DNA from: Bog-473 sp963781955
Lineage (GTDB): Bacteria > Actinomycetota > Acidimicrobiia > Acidimicrobiales > RAAP-2
Reading direction: 5' to 3'
NCBI GenBank assembly: GCA_963781955.1
Contig: CAWAHU010000001.1
Location: 1,116,001 to 1,180,000, forward strand
Length of the DNA: 64,000 bases
Below the pieces are notes generated by a model, which did not search any database, was not told the origin of the DNA, and was given only the letters and a program-made list of their open reading frames with translations. Below, piece after piece: positions 49,242-58,103 of this stretch; the first letter of the stretch is position 1; each line of letters starts with the position of its first letter. The translations under genes and the position numbers were made by a program.

Positions 49242-50096
49242 ATGACCCCCGACGCTGGACCGGCCCAGGCCAGGCCCTTGACCACCCAGGAGCTCGATCA
49301 GTCCAAGGACTCGATGCTCGGGGAGCGCTTTCTCATCCACTTCAGCGAGGACACGCTGCGGCAGCGCCCGCTGAGCATCCGCCTCATCATCGAGTTCCTG
49401 GGCACCTTCATCCTGGTGACCGTGGCCGCCGGATCGGGTGTGATCAACCACTACGTCGGGAACAGCCCCATCAGCCGGAGCGCGGCGGTCATCGCCCCCG
49501 GAGCGGTCGTGATGGCGATGATCTACGCCCTCGGCCCGTTGTCCGGTCTGCACATCAACCCCGCGGTGACGATCGCCTTCACGGCACGCCGAGTCTTCAG
49601 GGCGGTCTGGGCCATCCCCTACATCGTGGTGCAGTTCGCCGGTGCCATCTGCGCCGCGCTCGTCCTGCAGGCCATGTACACGCACGTCTCGTCGGGTAGC
49701 AACTACCCCATCGCCAAGCCGGGCGGGGAGTGGCGCTCGCTCGTCATGGAGATGATCCTCACGGCCATCTTGGTCACGGTCATCCTCAACACGGCCACCG
49801 GCTACCGCAGCATCGGGCACAACGCGGCGCTCGCCGTCGGCTCAACGGTGGCCCTCCTCGGACTCTTCGCCAGCCCGATCAGCGGCGCCTCCATGAACCC
49901 GGCCCGCACCCTGGGCCCCGACATCGTGTCGTGGGACTTCACCGGCTGGTGGGTCTACATCGTCGGACCGATCGTCGGTGCGATCATCGCCGTCGCGATC
50001 ATCACTCTCGTGCGCGGGCTGCCGCAGAAGGCCGAGGAGGAGGCCGCCGAGGGCGGGGCGCTGCCGCTCAGCCGCGAGGGCCTCAGCTCCAACTGA
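49242..50096 (+). CDS. MIP-family channel (aquaporin/glycerol facilitator-like)
   Basis: A 284-residue membrane channel. The two half-helix motifs are intact: LHINPAVTIAF and ASMNPARTLGPD. Six full helices surround them, and the usual Glu is present in helix 1 (IIEFLGTFILVTV). A 45-residue cytoplasmic N-terminus precedes helix 1 and a 25-residue acidic tail follows helix 6. The Arg after the second NPA (selectivity filter) is conserved. Water versus glycerol specificity cannot be settled by eye. The gap to the previous gene is 135 bp and contains TACGAT at 49146-49151 as a possible -10 box. Confidence 0.87.
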   Translation: MTPDAGPAQARPLTTQELDQSKDSMLGERFLIHFSEDTLRQRPLSIRLIIEFLGTFILVTVAAGSGVINHYVGNSPISRSAAVIAPGAVVMAMIYALGPLSGLHINPAVTIAFTARRVFRAVWAIPYIVVQFAGAICAALVLQAMYTHVSSGSNYPIAKPGGEWRSLVMEMILTAILVTVILNTATGYRSIGHNAALAVGSTVALLGLFASPISGASMNPARTLGPDIVSWDFTGWWVYIVGPIVGAIIAVAIITLVRGLPQKAEEEAAEGGALPLSREGLSSN

Positions 50097-50144
50097 CGCC
50101 CGTGGGCCGGCCGGGACCGCGCCGGTCCCGACGGTGGACCCGTC

Positions 50145-51530
50145 TCAGCGGGTCGGCACCATGGGCCGCTCGCCCGGCGCCGCCGCCGCGCCCACGGACG
50201 CCATGGCCATCTGCGCCTTGGCCCCCTCGTCGGAGATCCGGATCAACAGCGCGATCAGCATGTAGTTGGCCAGCAGCGAGGATCCGCCGTAGGCCACGAA
50301 CGGCAGCGTGATCCCCGTGAACGGGAGCAGGCGGGTGACGCCCGCCATGATGAAGAAGGCCTGGAACCCGAGGATCAGGGTCAGCCCGGTCGCCATGAGG
50401 CGGGAGAAGTCCGAGCGCGCCGCCTGGGAGACCCGGAAGCCGGCCCCGACCAGGAGCATGTAGGCGAAGACCACGGCGGCCCCGCCGACGAGGCCCATCT
50501 CGGTGCCGATGGCGGAGAAGATCATGTCGGTCGTCAGGAACGGGATGGTGCCGCTCGAGGGGTCGAAGCCCAGTCCGGTGCCGCCGACGCCGCCCTGGGC
50601 GAAGCCGTACCAGCCCAGTCGCAGCTGAGCGCCGCCGGAGTTGATGTTGGTCTGCGTCTGCCAGGGGTCAAGCCACTCGTTCACCCGGAGGTGGACTTGG
50701 CCGAAGTAGCGCGCCGCCACGTAGGCGCCGACGGCGAAGAGCAGCGCGCCGAACACCAGGTACCCGATGCGGCCCGTGGTGATCCAGAGCATGCCGATGA
50801 AGAGGGTGAACAGCAGAGCGGCGAAGCCGATGTCGCCCTCCAGGCCGATGACGGCCATGGCGGCGCCCCAGGCGACCAGGATCGGGATCAGCGGACGGGG
50901 ATCGAGGAAGAGGCGGTTGCCGATCTGCGCCGTCGGGATGGAGAGCATCTCCTTGTTCTCGGCGAAGTAGGAGGCGAAGAAGATGCACAGGAGCAGCTTG
51001 GAGAACTCGATGGGCTGGAAGCGAACCACCCCGACATGCACCCACAGGCGGGCGCCGTTGATCGGGCTGAAGAACAGCGGCGCCAGCAGCATGATGCCGG
51101 CCAAGAGGAGCAGCATGTAGCGGTAGCGGTCGAGGTCACGCGTGTAGCGCACGACCAGCAGGGTGAGGACGTAGAACAGGACGCCGAGGGCCACCCACCC
51201 CGACTGCTGGCGGGCATAGAGCGGGTTCCAGCGGGCGATCACGACATACCCGATGCCGTTGAGCAGCGCGGCCAGGGGGAGGATGACGGCGTTGGCGTCG
51301 GGGGCCAGCCACCGGTTGGCCATGTGGGCCGCCAGGGCCAGCCCGAGCACGATCCCGAGGAAGGGCCCGATGTTGGGGGGGATCTTCGACTTCACCCCGA
51401 GCTCGGCGATCACGTAGAGGGCGACGATGAGGAGCGATCCGAAGATGAGCAGACCCATTTCGGTGCGCCGCCGAGGCTTGGGGCCCAAGACATAGCGCGG
51501 GATCGCTGTGCGGCGAGGACCGGGCGGCAC
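50145..51530 (-). CDS. SEDS-family protein (FtsW/RodA), second copy
   Basis: A 461-residue polytopic protein with about twelve hydrophobic segments. SEDS marks are GARLWVHVGVVRFQPIEFSKLLL, in pieces GVVRFQPIEFSK and LEGDIGFAALLF, plus GGVGGTGLGFD and GITLPFVAYGGSSLLANY. It is larger than the 47093 protein, with extra N-terminal helices as in actinobacterial RodA homologues that sit beside PstP/PbpA. Start GTG 51530 is preferred because TACGAT on the minus strand ends seven bases before it (leaderless); ATG 51560 or 51572 would place that promoter inside the gene. Polymerisation of glycan strands is inferred from the family. Confidence 0.85.
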   Translation of the reverse strand: MPPGPRRTAIPRYVLGPKPRRRTEMGLLIFGSLLIVALYVIAELGVKSKIPPNIGPFLGIVLGLALAAHMANRWLAPDANAVILPLAALLNGIGYVVIARWNPLYARQQSGWVALGVLFYVLTLLVVRYTRDLDRYRYMLLLLAGIMLLAPLFFSPINGARLWVHVGVVRFQPIEFSKLLLCIFFASYFAENKEMLSIPTAQIGNRLFLDPRPLIPILVAWGAAMAVIGLEGDIGFAALLFTLFIGMLWITTGRIGYLVFGALLFAVGAYVAARYFGQVHLRVNEWLDPWQTQTNINSGGAQLRLGWYGFAQGGVGGTGLGFDPSSGTIPFLTTDMIFSAIGTEMGLVGGAAVVFAYMLLVGAGFRVSQAARSDFSRLMATGLTLILGFQAFFIMAGVTRLLPFTGITLPFVAYGGSSLLANYMLIALLIRISDEGAKAQMAMASVGAAAAPGERPMVPTR

Positions 51531-51537
51531 CGGGCGA

Positions 51538-51543
51538 ATCGTA
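51538..51543 (-). promoter_or_regulatory. -10 box of a probable leaderless SEDS gene
   Basis: TACGAT on the minus strand, seven bases before GTG 51530. It decides the start of the downstream gene. TATCAT at 51555-51560 on the plus strand may serve ppk in the opposite direction. Confidence 0.4.
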
Positions 51544-51628
51544 GTGGTGGGGGGTATCATCTGTGGTGACATGCGGTCCGGTGCTGGGCCACCCGCCTGG
51601 TCCCGCCGCTCGCGACCCATCGCTCCCC

Positions 51629-53905
51629 ATGACCCAGACCCAACCGCAACCCCGATCCCCCGAGCCGGCCGCCGAGGGTTCGGGGCACGCTGCGGGGGGT
51701 GGAGCAGCCGACCTCGACGGCACCGCCGGGCACCCGCCGTCCGAGGCTGCACACCGGACGCCGCCGACGTACCAGCAGATCGAAGCCTTCGGCTTCCAGC
51801 GCTTCACCAACCGGGAGCAGTCGCGGCTCGACTTCGGGAACCGGCTGCTCGACCTGGCGGAGGACGACGGGCAGCCGCTGCTCGAGCGGGCGAAGTTCCT
51901 CGCCATCTTCTCGGAGCTGCTCGACGAGTTCTTCCAGATCAGAGTGGCGGCGCTCGAGGACCAGGTGGCCGCCGGCGTGCGCACCCGCAGCGTCGACGGG
52001 CTCCGCCCCGGGGAGCAGCTCACGATGATCCGGGGTCGCGTCGAGGAGCTGGTGCGCCGGCAGGACCACATCTTCTTGGACCTCATCGCCCCGGGGCTGG
52101 CCGAGGCCGGCATCCGGCTCTCCGACTGGTCGTCGCTCGACGACGACGACCGCGACCACATGGTCGACGTCTTCCAGCGCAGGATCTATCCCGTGCTCAC
52201 CCCCCTCGCGGTGGACCCCGGCCACCCCTTCCCGTACATCTCGAACCTCTCGCTCAACCTCGTGGTCGAGGTGGAGGACCCGTCCACCGGCGAGCGGCGG
52301 ATCGCCCGCGTCAAGGTGCCCCAGACACTGCCCCGATTCGTCGTCATGCCCGACGGCGAGCGCTTCGTGCCCCTCGAGCAGGTGATCGCCGCCCACCTGG
52401 ACTCGCTGTTCCCGGGCATGGCCGTCGGGCATCACCACGTATTCCGGGTGACCCGCAACGCCGACCTGGCGCTCGAGGAAGACGAGGCCGACGACCTGCT
52501 GGCCGCCATCGAGATGGAGCTGCGCCGGCGTCGATTCGGCAAGGCGCTACGGCTCGAGGTGGAGGCCGACACCGGCCAGGACCTGGTGGACATGCTGGCC
52601 TCCGAGCTCGAGGTCGGGGCCGACGGGGTGTTCCGCGTCGGTGCCCCCATCGACCTCAGTGGGCTGTGGGGCGTCTACGGGCTGGACCGCCCCGACCTGC
52701 ACGCCGAGACGTGGACTCCGATGACGCCGCCGCGGCTGGCCACCGCCGCCCAGGACCCGGCCGAATTCTTCGCCATGCTGCGCGAGCGCGACCTGCTGGT
52801 GCACCACCCCTACGACTCCTTCGCCACGTCGGTGGAGGCCTTCGTGGCCGAGGCGGCCAAGGACCCGGCGGTGCTCGGGATCAAGCAGACCCTCTACCGC
52901 ACCGGCGCGGACAGCCCCATCGTCGCCGCGCTGATCGAGGCGGCGGAGAACGGCAAGCAGGTGGCAGCCGTGGTCGAGCTCAAGGCCCGCTTCGACGAGG
53001 AGGCCAACATCGGGTGGGCACGCGCCCTCGAAGAAGTTGGCGTGCACGTCGTGTACGGCATCGTCGGTCTGAAGACGCACTCCAAGACGGCGCTCGTGCT
53101 TCGACGCGAGGACGACGGCGTCCGGACCTACTGCCACGTGGGCACGGGCAACTACAACTCCAAGACGGCTCGCATCTACGAGGACCTCGGGTTGCTGACG
53201 GCGGATCCCGACATCGGTGCCGACGTCGGCGAGCTCTTCAACTACCTGACCGGCTTCTCGCGCCACGCTGACTACCGCCAGATCCTGGTGTCGCCCGTGA
53301 CCGTGCGCCGGAGGATCATGGCGATGATCGAGGAGCAGGCCGAGACCGGGCCTGCCGGGCGCATCGTGATGAAGGTCAACGGCCTCACGGACGCCGCCAT
53401 GATCGATGCGCTGTACCGCGCGTCGGGGGCGGGTGTGCAGATCGACCTGGCCGTGCGCGGGCTGTGCCGGCTCCGGCCCGGCATCGCCGAGCTCTCCGAG
53501 AACATCCGGGTGCGCTCCATCGTGGGCAGCTTCTTGGAGCACTCGCGCATCTACCGCTTCGGCGGCGCCCCCGCCGACCCGGCGGCCGGACCCGGGCTGC
53601 CCTTGAAGATCTTCATCGGCTCGGCCGACCTCATGGGTCGCAACCTGGACCGCCGGATCGAGGTGGTCGTCCCGGTGCATGACCCCGAGCTCCAGGCCCG
53701 CCTCTTCGAGGTGCTCGACCTCGTCTTCGCCGACGACACCAATGCCTGGGAGCTGGGCCCGGACCGGCGCTGGCGCCGGGTGAAGAACGTGCACGGGGTG
53801 AGCTCGCAGGACCGGCTCAAGGAGTTGGCCCGGGAGCGGGTCCGCCGCCGTCTCGACTCGGACCTGCGGGTCGAGACGGGCGAGGACGGCGCAGCCGCCG
53901 GCTGA
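51629..53905 (+). CDS. ppk: Polyphosphate kinase 1
   Basis: Reversible synthesis of inorganic polyphosphate from ATP. The 758-residue protein has a 50-residue Pro/Gly-rich lead, the N domain (FGFQRFTNREQSRLDFGNRLL), the H domain, and the C1 and C2 catalytic domains with the autophosphorylated His in YCHVGTGNYNSKTARIYEDLG (split: HVGTGNYNSKTA), the second His in VGLKTHSKTALVL, and the C2 landmarks KIFIGSADLMGRNLDRRIE. Length is at the upper end of the family. ATG 51629 is chosen as the first ATG; GTG 51563 in frame is an alternative. Its 3' end overlaps the convergent methyltransferase frame. Confidence 0.94.
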   Translation: MTQTQPQPRSPEPAAEGSGHAAGGGAADLDGTAGHPPSEAAHRTPPTYQQIEAFGFQRFTNREQSRLDFGNRLLDLAEDDGQPLLERAKFLAIFSELLDEFFQIRVAALEDQVAAGVRTRSVDGLRPGEQLTMIRGRVEELVRRQDHIFLDLIAPGLAEAGIRLSDWSSLDDDDRDHMVDVFQRRIYPVLTPLAVDPGHPFPYISNLSLNLVVEVEDPSTGERRIARVKVPQTLPRFVVMPDGERFVPLEQVIAAHLDSLFPGMAVGHHHVFRVTRNADLALEEDEADDLLAAIEMELRRRRFGKALRLEVEADTGQDLVDMLASELEVGADGVFRVGAPIDLSGLWGVYGLDRPDLHAETWTPMTPPRLATAAQDPAEFFAMLRERDLLVHHPYDSFATSVEAFVAEAAKDPAVLGIKQTLYRTGADSPIVAALIEAAENGKQVAAVVELKARFDEEANIGWARALEEVGVHVVYGIVGLKTHSKTALVLRREDDGVRTYCHVGTGNYNSKTARIYEDLGLLTADPDIGADVGELFNYLTGFSRHADYRQILVSPVTVRRRIMAMIEEQAETGPAGRIVMKVNGLTDAAMIDALYRASGAGVQIDLAVRGLCRLRPGIAELSENIRVRSIVGSFLEHSRIYRFGGAPADPAAGPGLPLKIFIGSADLMGRNLDRRIEVVVPVHDPELQARLFEVLDLVFADDTNAWELGPDRRWRRVKNVHGVSSQDRLKELARERVRRRLDSDLRVETGEDGAAAG

Positions 53906-54722
53906 GCCCGCGGCGCGCCGTGGGCTCCTGCCCGGCGTCGGCTGCTCCGGGCTCGCAGACCAGGACCTGCCGCGTAGCACCCGGCGTCGAGGGGCCCCGG
54001 CGGGGCCGACTCGGTCCGGGCCACCCGCCAGCCGGTGACGACGAGCAACTTCTCGGGGTCCCCGGGACGGTAGAGCTCTCGCCCGGGCCGCGACACCCTG
54101 TCGCGCAGCTCACGGAGCGCGCGCCGCGCGCCGGCCGCCTCGGGTGCCACCTCGAACCCGGCCACCAGCGTGCTGCCGGGGGCAGCCCGGGAGCGCAGGG
54201 CGCCCAAGAGGCCCGCCGTCGTCTCGAGGGAGCGGGCCAGGGCGACGTCCTCGCACACGAAGAGCGAGGGGCGGGCAGCGTCGTGGCCGGCCGCGTCGAG
54301 GGCCGGGCCCACCCGCCCGGCCTCGAGGCCCTCCACGGCGACGTCGGTCACCCACTGTCCCGCGACTTCGAGGGCGCGCAGGCGCCGCCGCTTGTCGGCC
54401 AGCAACCCGGGTCGCTCGACGTCGAACCAGCGGGCGGGCCCGCCCCCGAAGCGCAGCGCCCGGCCGTCATAGGCGGCGGCCACCAGGACGACCTGCTCGG
54501 TGCCGCGGCCGAGCGCACGCGCCACCTCGGCGTCCACGGCGCGCGTCCGCAGCTCGAGGGCGCCGGTCGGGCCTAGGGCGGGCGTGGCACGCCCGGCCAC
54601 ATCGCGGTAGAGGCGCTCTTCGGCGTCCACGTCCCCCGCGGGGTCGAGGGGCGGGTGCGACCGAGCCGGGCCCGTTGCGCCGCCACCCAGCGGTCGGTGA
54701 CCGTGGGCCGGGTCGCGTGCAT
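53817..54722 (-). CDS. SAM-dependent methyltransferase of the TIGR00027/Ppm1-like family, apparently frameshifted
   Basis: From ATG 54722 the first frame reads MHATRPTVTDRWVAAQRARL to STPRG; at a run of five C (plus strand, about 54633-54637) one base appears missing, and adding it continues DVDAEERLYRDVAG in the main frame. That frame carries the SAM-binding core EQVVLVAAAYDGRALRFG, WFDVERPGLLADKRRRL and FVCEDVALARSLETT of actinobacterial TIGR00027-type methyltransferases. Near 53980 the main frame leaves typical composition (CYAAGPGLRARSS), whereas the next frame gives CYA plus VLVCEPGA, a normal end for the family, running to a stop at 53817; the exact 3' end is therefore uncertain. The substrate is unknown. 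Downstream of and probably cotranscribed with the membrane protein gene at 54736-55953. Confidence 0.55.
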
Positions 54723-54735
54723 CAGGCCCGCCGGG

Positions 54736-55953
54736 TCAAGAGGGGGTGAGCGCCTTGGCCGTCGCCTGGGCGGACTCGGCCGGGGCGGTCCTCGGGAGCC
54801 GGAAGCGCAGTGACAGGTAGGCGGCGCCGCCGAAGGGGATGGGCAGCCAGAAGTTGACCAGCCGCCAGGTGAGGACGCCTGCGGCGGCCAGGTCGCCGGG
54901 TACGCCGAAGCCTTTGAGCACGGCGATGATGGTCAGCTCGATCACGCCCAGGCCGCTCGGGGTGACCGGGATCACGGCCAGGATGTTGGCCAGCCCGAAG
55001 GCGACCAGCACGTCGACGGGGTTGACGCGCGCCCCGAACGCGAAGAGGAAGACCCACAGGGAGGCGGCGTCGAGCAGCCAGTTGGCCGCGGCCCAGATGC
55101 CCGCCCGCAGCAGGATCTCGGAGCTGGTGAAGAGGATCTTCATGCGGTCGGCCACCTTCTGGACCAGGGAGGTGACGGTCTCGGCCCGCACGAACGGCAG
55201 GCGGTTCGCGACCTTGGTGACGAGGACGGCGGCATGTTTCTCGCCGCGCGTGAGGAAGAAGACGACACCCGCGAAGAGCGCGAGCAGCAGGACGCCGAGG
55301 ATGGCGGCGAACCCGTAGGCGGGGTTGTAGCCCTGGAGCGGGATGGAGACGAGCAGGGCGAGCCAGAAGATGACGTTGAGGACGACGGCCGAGCCGATGC
55401 CCTGGGTCGCGAGGCCGGTCGCCGCCGTGCTGCCCGACACCTCCGACTCGGTGAGCAACCGGTAGCTGGCCGCCGTCCCCGGCACCGTCCCGCCCGGGAC
55501 GGTGTGGCTGATGGCGAGCGCCCACATGTTGATGCGCAGCACGCGGAACCGGTGCGGAGCTCCCGGGGAGAGGACCGCGTGCGTGAGCTCGGCGTAGGCG
55601 ACGAGTGCCGCCACCTCGAGCAGCGCACCGAGGAGGAGCCACATGACGTTGAGCTGGCTCAGCCGGTGGAATTCCCTGCGGGCGCTGGCCAGCTCGGGCA
55701 GGAGGACGTACTCCGCGACGAAGAAGCCCACGAGCACCGTGAGCGTGACCTTCACGTTGCGGGGGAGGAAGCGGCGCCGCTGGCGGGGCGCGCGAGGCCG
55801 CACCGCCCCGGCGGGCACGGCCCCGTGCGCGCCGGTGTCCGCGCCGGTGTCCCCACGCGTGCCGGCGTCGTCCCCGGCGTCGTCCCCGGCGGCGTCCCCG
55901 GCGTCGTGCCCGGCGTTGTCCCCGGCGTTGTCCCCGGCGTCGGCGGGATCCAT
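54736..55953 (-). CDS. Lysylphosphatidylglycerol synthase TM-region/UPF0104 family membrane protein, second copy
   Basis: A 405-residue polytopic protein of the same family as 5271-6440: the signature occurs as VIPVTPSGLGVIELTII near residue 305, with ISHTVPGGTVPGTAASYRLL earlier. About eight membrane helices. ATG 55953 opens a roughly 60-residue N-terminus made of Asp-Ala-Gly-Asp repeats (DAGDNAGDNAGHDAGDAAGD) and a basic RQRRRFLPRN just before helix 1. A longer frame into the divergent permease gene is rejected. Possible function in lipid or polyprenyl-glycan translocation is only a family-level guess. The divergent start of the AI-2E-type gene lies 73 bp away. Confidence 0.8.
   Translation of the reverse strand: MDPADAGDNAGDNAGHDAGDAAGDDAGDDAGTRGDTGADTGAHGAVPAGAVRPRAPRQRRRFLPRNVKVTLTVLVGFFVAEYVLLPELASARREFHRLSQLNVMWLLLGALLEVAALVAYAELTHAVLSPGAPHRFRVLRINMWALAISHTVPGGTVPGTAASYRLLTESEVSGSTAATGLATQGIGSAVVLNVIFWLALLVSIPLQGYNPAYGFAAILGVLLLALFAGVVFFLTRGEKHAAVLVTKVANRLPFVRAETVTSLVQKVADRMKILFTSSEILLRAGIWAAANWLLDAASLWVFLFAFGARVNPVDVLVAFGLANILAVIPVTPSGLGVIELTIIAVLKGFGVPGDLAAAGVLTWRLVNFWLPIPFGGAAYLSLRFRLPRTAPAESAQATAKALTPS
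55861..55941. repeat. 12-15 bp GC-rich coding repeat
   Basis: On the plus strand CCCCGGCGTCGT/CCCCGGCGTTGT units recur about six times with small insertions. They encode the Asp-Ala-Gly-Asp rich N-terminus of the membrane protein on the minus strand. Confidence 0.75.
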
Positions 55954-56026
55954 GGCCGTCAATGCTGGCACGCCGGAGCGCCGAAGAACCGCATTTCCCG
56001 AGGCCGGACCTGCCAAGCTGGGACGC

Positions 56027-57208
56027 ATGACCGCGGACGCCCCCGACACCTGGCGGTCGAAGCTCTCGGGCAGCGCGGACCGGCGGGGCATCCCGCTCGG
56101 CACCATCGTGGCCTCCGCCGTCGTGGTGATCCTGCTGCTGGACCTGAACGCGGCGCTCATCCTTGGGCTGTGGGTCCTGCGCACCATCTTGGTCTACGCA
56201 GTCATCGCGTTCTTCATCACGCTCCTGTTCACGCCGGCGACGCGCGCCCTGCGCCGCCGGGGCATGAGCCACGGGGGCGCGGTGCTGCTCGTGTTCCTCC
56301 TCGGGGCGTTGGTCCTCATCGGGTTGGTGTACCTGTTCACTGAGCCCCTCGTCACGGCGGCCGTGCACTTCGGCAAGCAGGTGCCCCACCTCATCGCGCA
56401 GACCAAGAAGGGACGCGGCCCACTCGGTCGCCTCGTCTTCCGGCTGCACCTGCAGAAGTACCTCTCGGAGGGGTCGGCCAAGTTCAGCTCCCAGCTCACC
56501 AAGGTGCTCAAGCCGGCCACCGCGTTCTCCGTCGGTGCCGCGGCGGTGTCCACGGTCGTGTCCATCGTCACGATCGCCATCCTCACGTTCTTCACGATGC
56601 TCGAGGCGCCGCGCATGTGGAACGGCTTCCTGGGGCTCTTCCGGCCGACCACAGCGGACCGCCTGCGCCGGGTGATCGACGAGTCGATCAGCTCGGTGAC
56701 GGGCTACATGCTGGGCAACGGCCTGACGTCGCTGATCGCGGGCGTGATCGTGGGGGTGACGCTGACCGTCCTCGGCGTGCCGTTCGCGCTGCTCCTTGCT
56801 GTCTGGGTGGCGTTGGTAGACTTGCTGCCCCTGGTCGGGGGGTTGCTCGCCGGCGTGCCGGTCGTGATCATCGCCGCCATCCACTCCGTGCCCGCGGGCA
56901 TCATCATGCTGGTGGTCTTCCTCGTCTACCAGCAGCTCGAGAACCACGTGCTGAACCCGATCGTCATGAGCAGGACGGTCCAGCTCAACCCGTTCTGGGT
57001 GCTGGTGGCGGTCCTGGTCGGGGCCACCCTCGGCGGACGGATCGCCGGGGGTCTGGGCACCTTCGTCGGCGCCCTGGTGGGCATCCCCTTCGGTGGCGCT
57101 GTCCAGGTGATCGTGCGCGAGCTGCGGCGTGGCCCCGACGCCGGTGTGGAGCAGGCGGCCATGGTGGCGTCCGATCCGGGGGACACGGAGCGGCCAATTC
57201 CCCCCTGA
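56027..57208 (+). CDS. AI-2E/PerM-family transporter
   Basis: A 393-residue membrane protein with about eight helices. Family marks are the paired N-terminal helices, the central soluble segment (about 105-175), GLTSLIAGVIVGVTLTVLG, VALVDLLPLVGGLLAGVPVVI and YQQLENHVLNPIVMSRTVQL near the C-terminus, which is the strongest signature. Members export autoinducer-2 in E. coli or act in Na+/Li+ exchange in others, so the substrate is unknown. ATG 56027 is preceded by CAAGCT seven bases upstream, a weak -10 box compatible with a leaderless message; a much longer in-frame extension into the divergent gene is not credible. Confidence 0.86.
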   Translation: MTADAPDTWRSKLSGSADRRGIPLGTIVASAVVVILLLDLNAALILGLWVLRTILVYAVIAFFITLLFTPATRALRRRGMSHGGAVLLVFLLGALVLIGLVYLFTEPLVTAAVHFGKQVPHLIAQTKKGRGPLGRLVFRLHLQKYLSEGSAKFSSQLTKVLKPATAFSVGAAAVSTVVSIVTIAILTFFTMLEAPRMWNGFLGLFRPTTADRLRRVIDESISSVTGYMLGNGLTSLIAGVIVGVTLTVLGVPFALLLAVWVALVDLLPLVGGLLAGVPVVIIAAIHSVPAGIIMLVVFLVYQQLENHVLNPIVMSRTVQLNPFWVLVAVLVGATLGGRIAGGLGTFVGALVGIPFGGAVQVIVRELRRGPDAGVEQAAMVASDPGDTERPIPP

Positions 57209-57314
57209 GTCCGAGCGGCTCCTCAGGCACGATGAGTACCAAAGGCCCAGGCCAGAGGCAGGACAGCGCCGGCCGCCACGGCGGCGGCGCACGGCGTTTT
57301 CCGCATTGAACACG

Positions 57315-57320
57315 TAGAGT
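57315..57320 (+). promoter_or_regulatory. -10 box of a probable leaderless mannose synthase operon
   Basis: TAGAGT ends six bases before ATG 57327, so transcription should begin on the start codon. The region 57209-57314 shows nothing else. Confidence 0.6.
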
Positions 57321-57326
57321 GTCCGC

Positions 57327-58103
57327 ATGCGGCCGCTGGTGGTCATCCCGACCTACAACGAGTCGGAGAACATCGAGCGGATGCTGAAACGGATCCGCGC
57401 GAGCCTGCCCGAGGCAGGCATCCTCGTCGTGGACGACGGGAGCCCCGACGGGACGGGCGACCTGGTGAAGGCGGCGGCCGGCGAGATGCCCGACGTACAC
57501 CTGCTCGCCCGCACGGCCAAGTCCGGGCTCGGCAGTGCCTACCGCGCCGGATTCGCCTGGGGCCTCGAGCGCGGCTACGACGCCTTCGTCGAGATCGACG
57601 CCGACTTCTCCCACGACCCGGCCGCCCTGCCCACCCTGGTGGCGCCGCTCGACGAGGGTGTGGACGTGGTCATCGGGTCTCGCTACGTGGCGGGCGGCAG
57701 CATCCCCAACTGGGCCTGGTACCGCCACCTGCTGTCCCGTGGCGGCAACCTGTACGCCTCGGCCATGCTCGGTCTCCACGTGGCCGACTCGACGGCCGGG
57801 TACCGGGTCTACTCGGCCCGGATCCTCCAGCGCCTGCACCTCGACGGCGTCCGGGCCGAGGGGTACGGCTTCCAAGTCGAGATGACGTACCGGGCCAAGC
57901 AGTGCGGCGCGGTCATCCGCGAGGTGCCGATCAGCTTCGTCGACCGGGAGGCGGGTCAGTCGAAGATGTCGTCGGTCATCGTCATCGAGGCACTCGCGCT
58001 CGTGACGTGGTGGGCACTCGGCCGCCTCGTCCGGGGCACCCGCAACGCCGTGTCGGGGAGGGCCCGAGACGGTGTGACCAAGGCGCCGGGCAGCGTGGCG
58101 TGA
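57327..58103 (+). CDS. ppm1: Polyprenol monophosphomannose synthase (GT2)
   Basis: Makes polyprenyl-phosphate mannose from GDP-mannose, the donor for extracytoplasmic mannosylation of lipoglycans and proteins. The 258-residue soluble GT-A enzyme has VVIPTYNESENIERML, VVDDGSPDGTGD, the metal-binding FVEIDADFSHDP (DAD) and the synthase-specific segments GSRYVAGGSIPNW, DSTAGYRVYSARIL, GYGFQVEMTYRAKQCG and FVDREAGQSKMS. It equals the catalytic domain of mycobacterial Ppm1 without the acyltransferase domain. Together with pimA it indicates mannosylated lipids in the envelope. It overlaps the response regulator gene by four bases (GTGA), an unusual operon partner. Confidence 0.9.
   Translation: MRPLVVIPTYNESENIERMLKRIRASLPEAGILVVDDGSPDGTGDLVKAAAGEMPDVHLLARTAKSGLGSAYRAGFAWGLERGYDAFVEIDADFSHDPAALPTLVAPLDEGVDVVIGSRYVAGGSIPNWAWYRHLLSRGGNLYASAMLGLHVADSTAGYRVYSARILQRLHLDGVRAEGYGFQVEMTYRAKQCGAVIREVPISFVDREAGQSKMSSVIVIEALALVTWWALGRLVRGTRNAVSGRARDGVTKAPGSVA

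Noticed and set aside
53551..53900. Extension of the methyltransferase frame to a stop at 53551
   Set aside because: It would overlap ppk antisense by about 350 bp, and its composition becomes Arg/Ser-rich without family motifs; a frameshift near 53980 is a better explanation.
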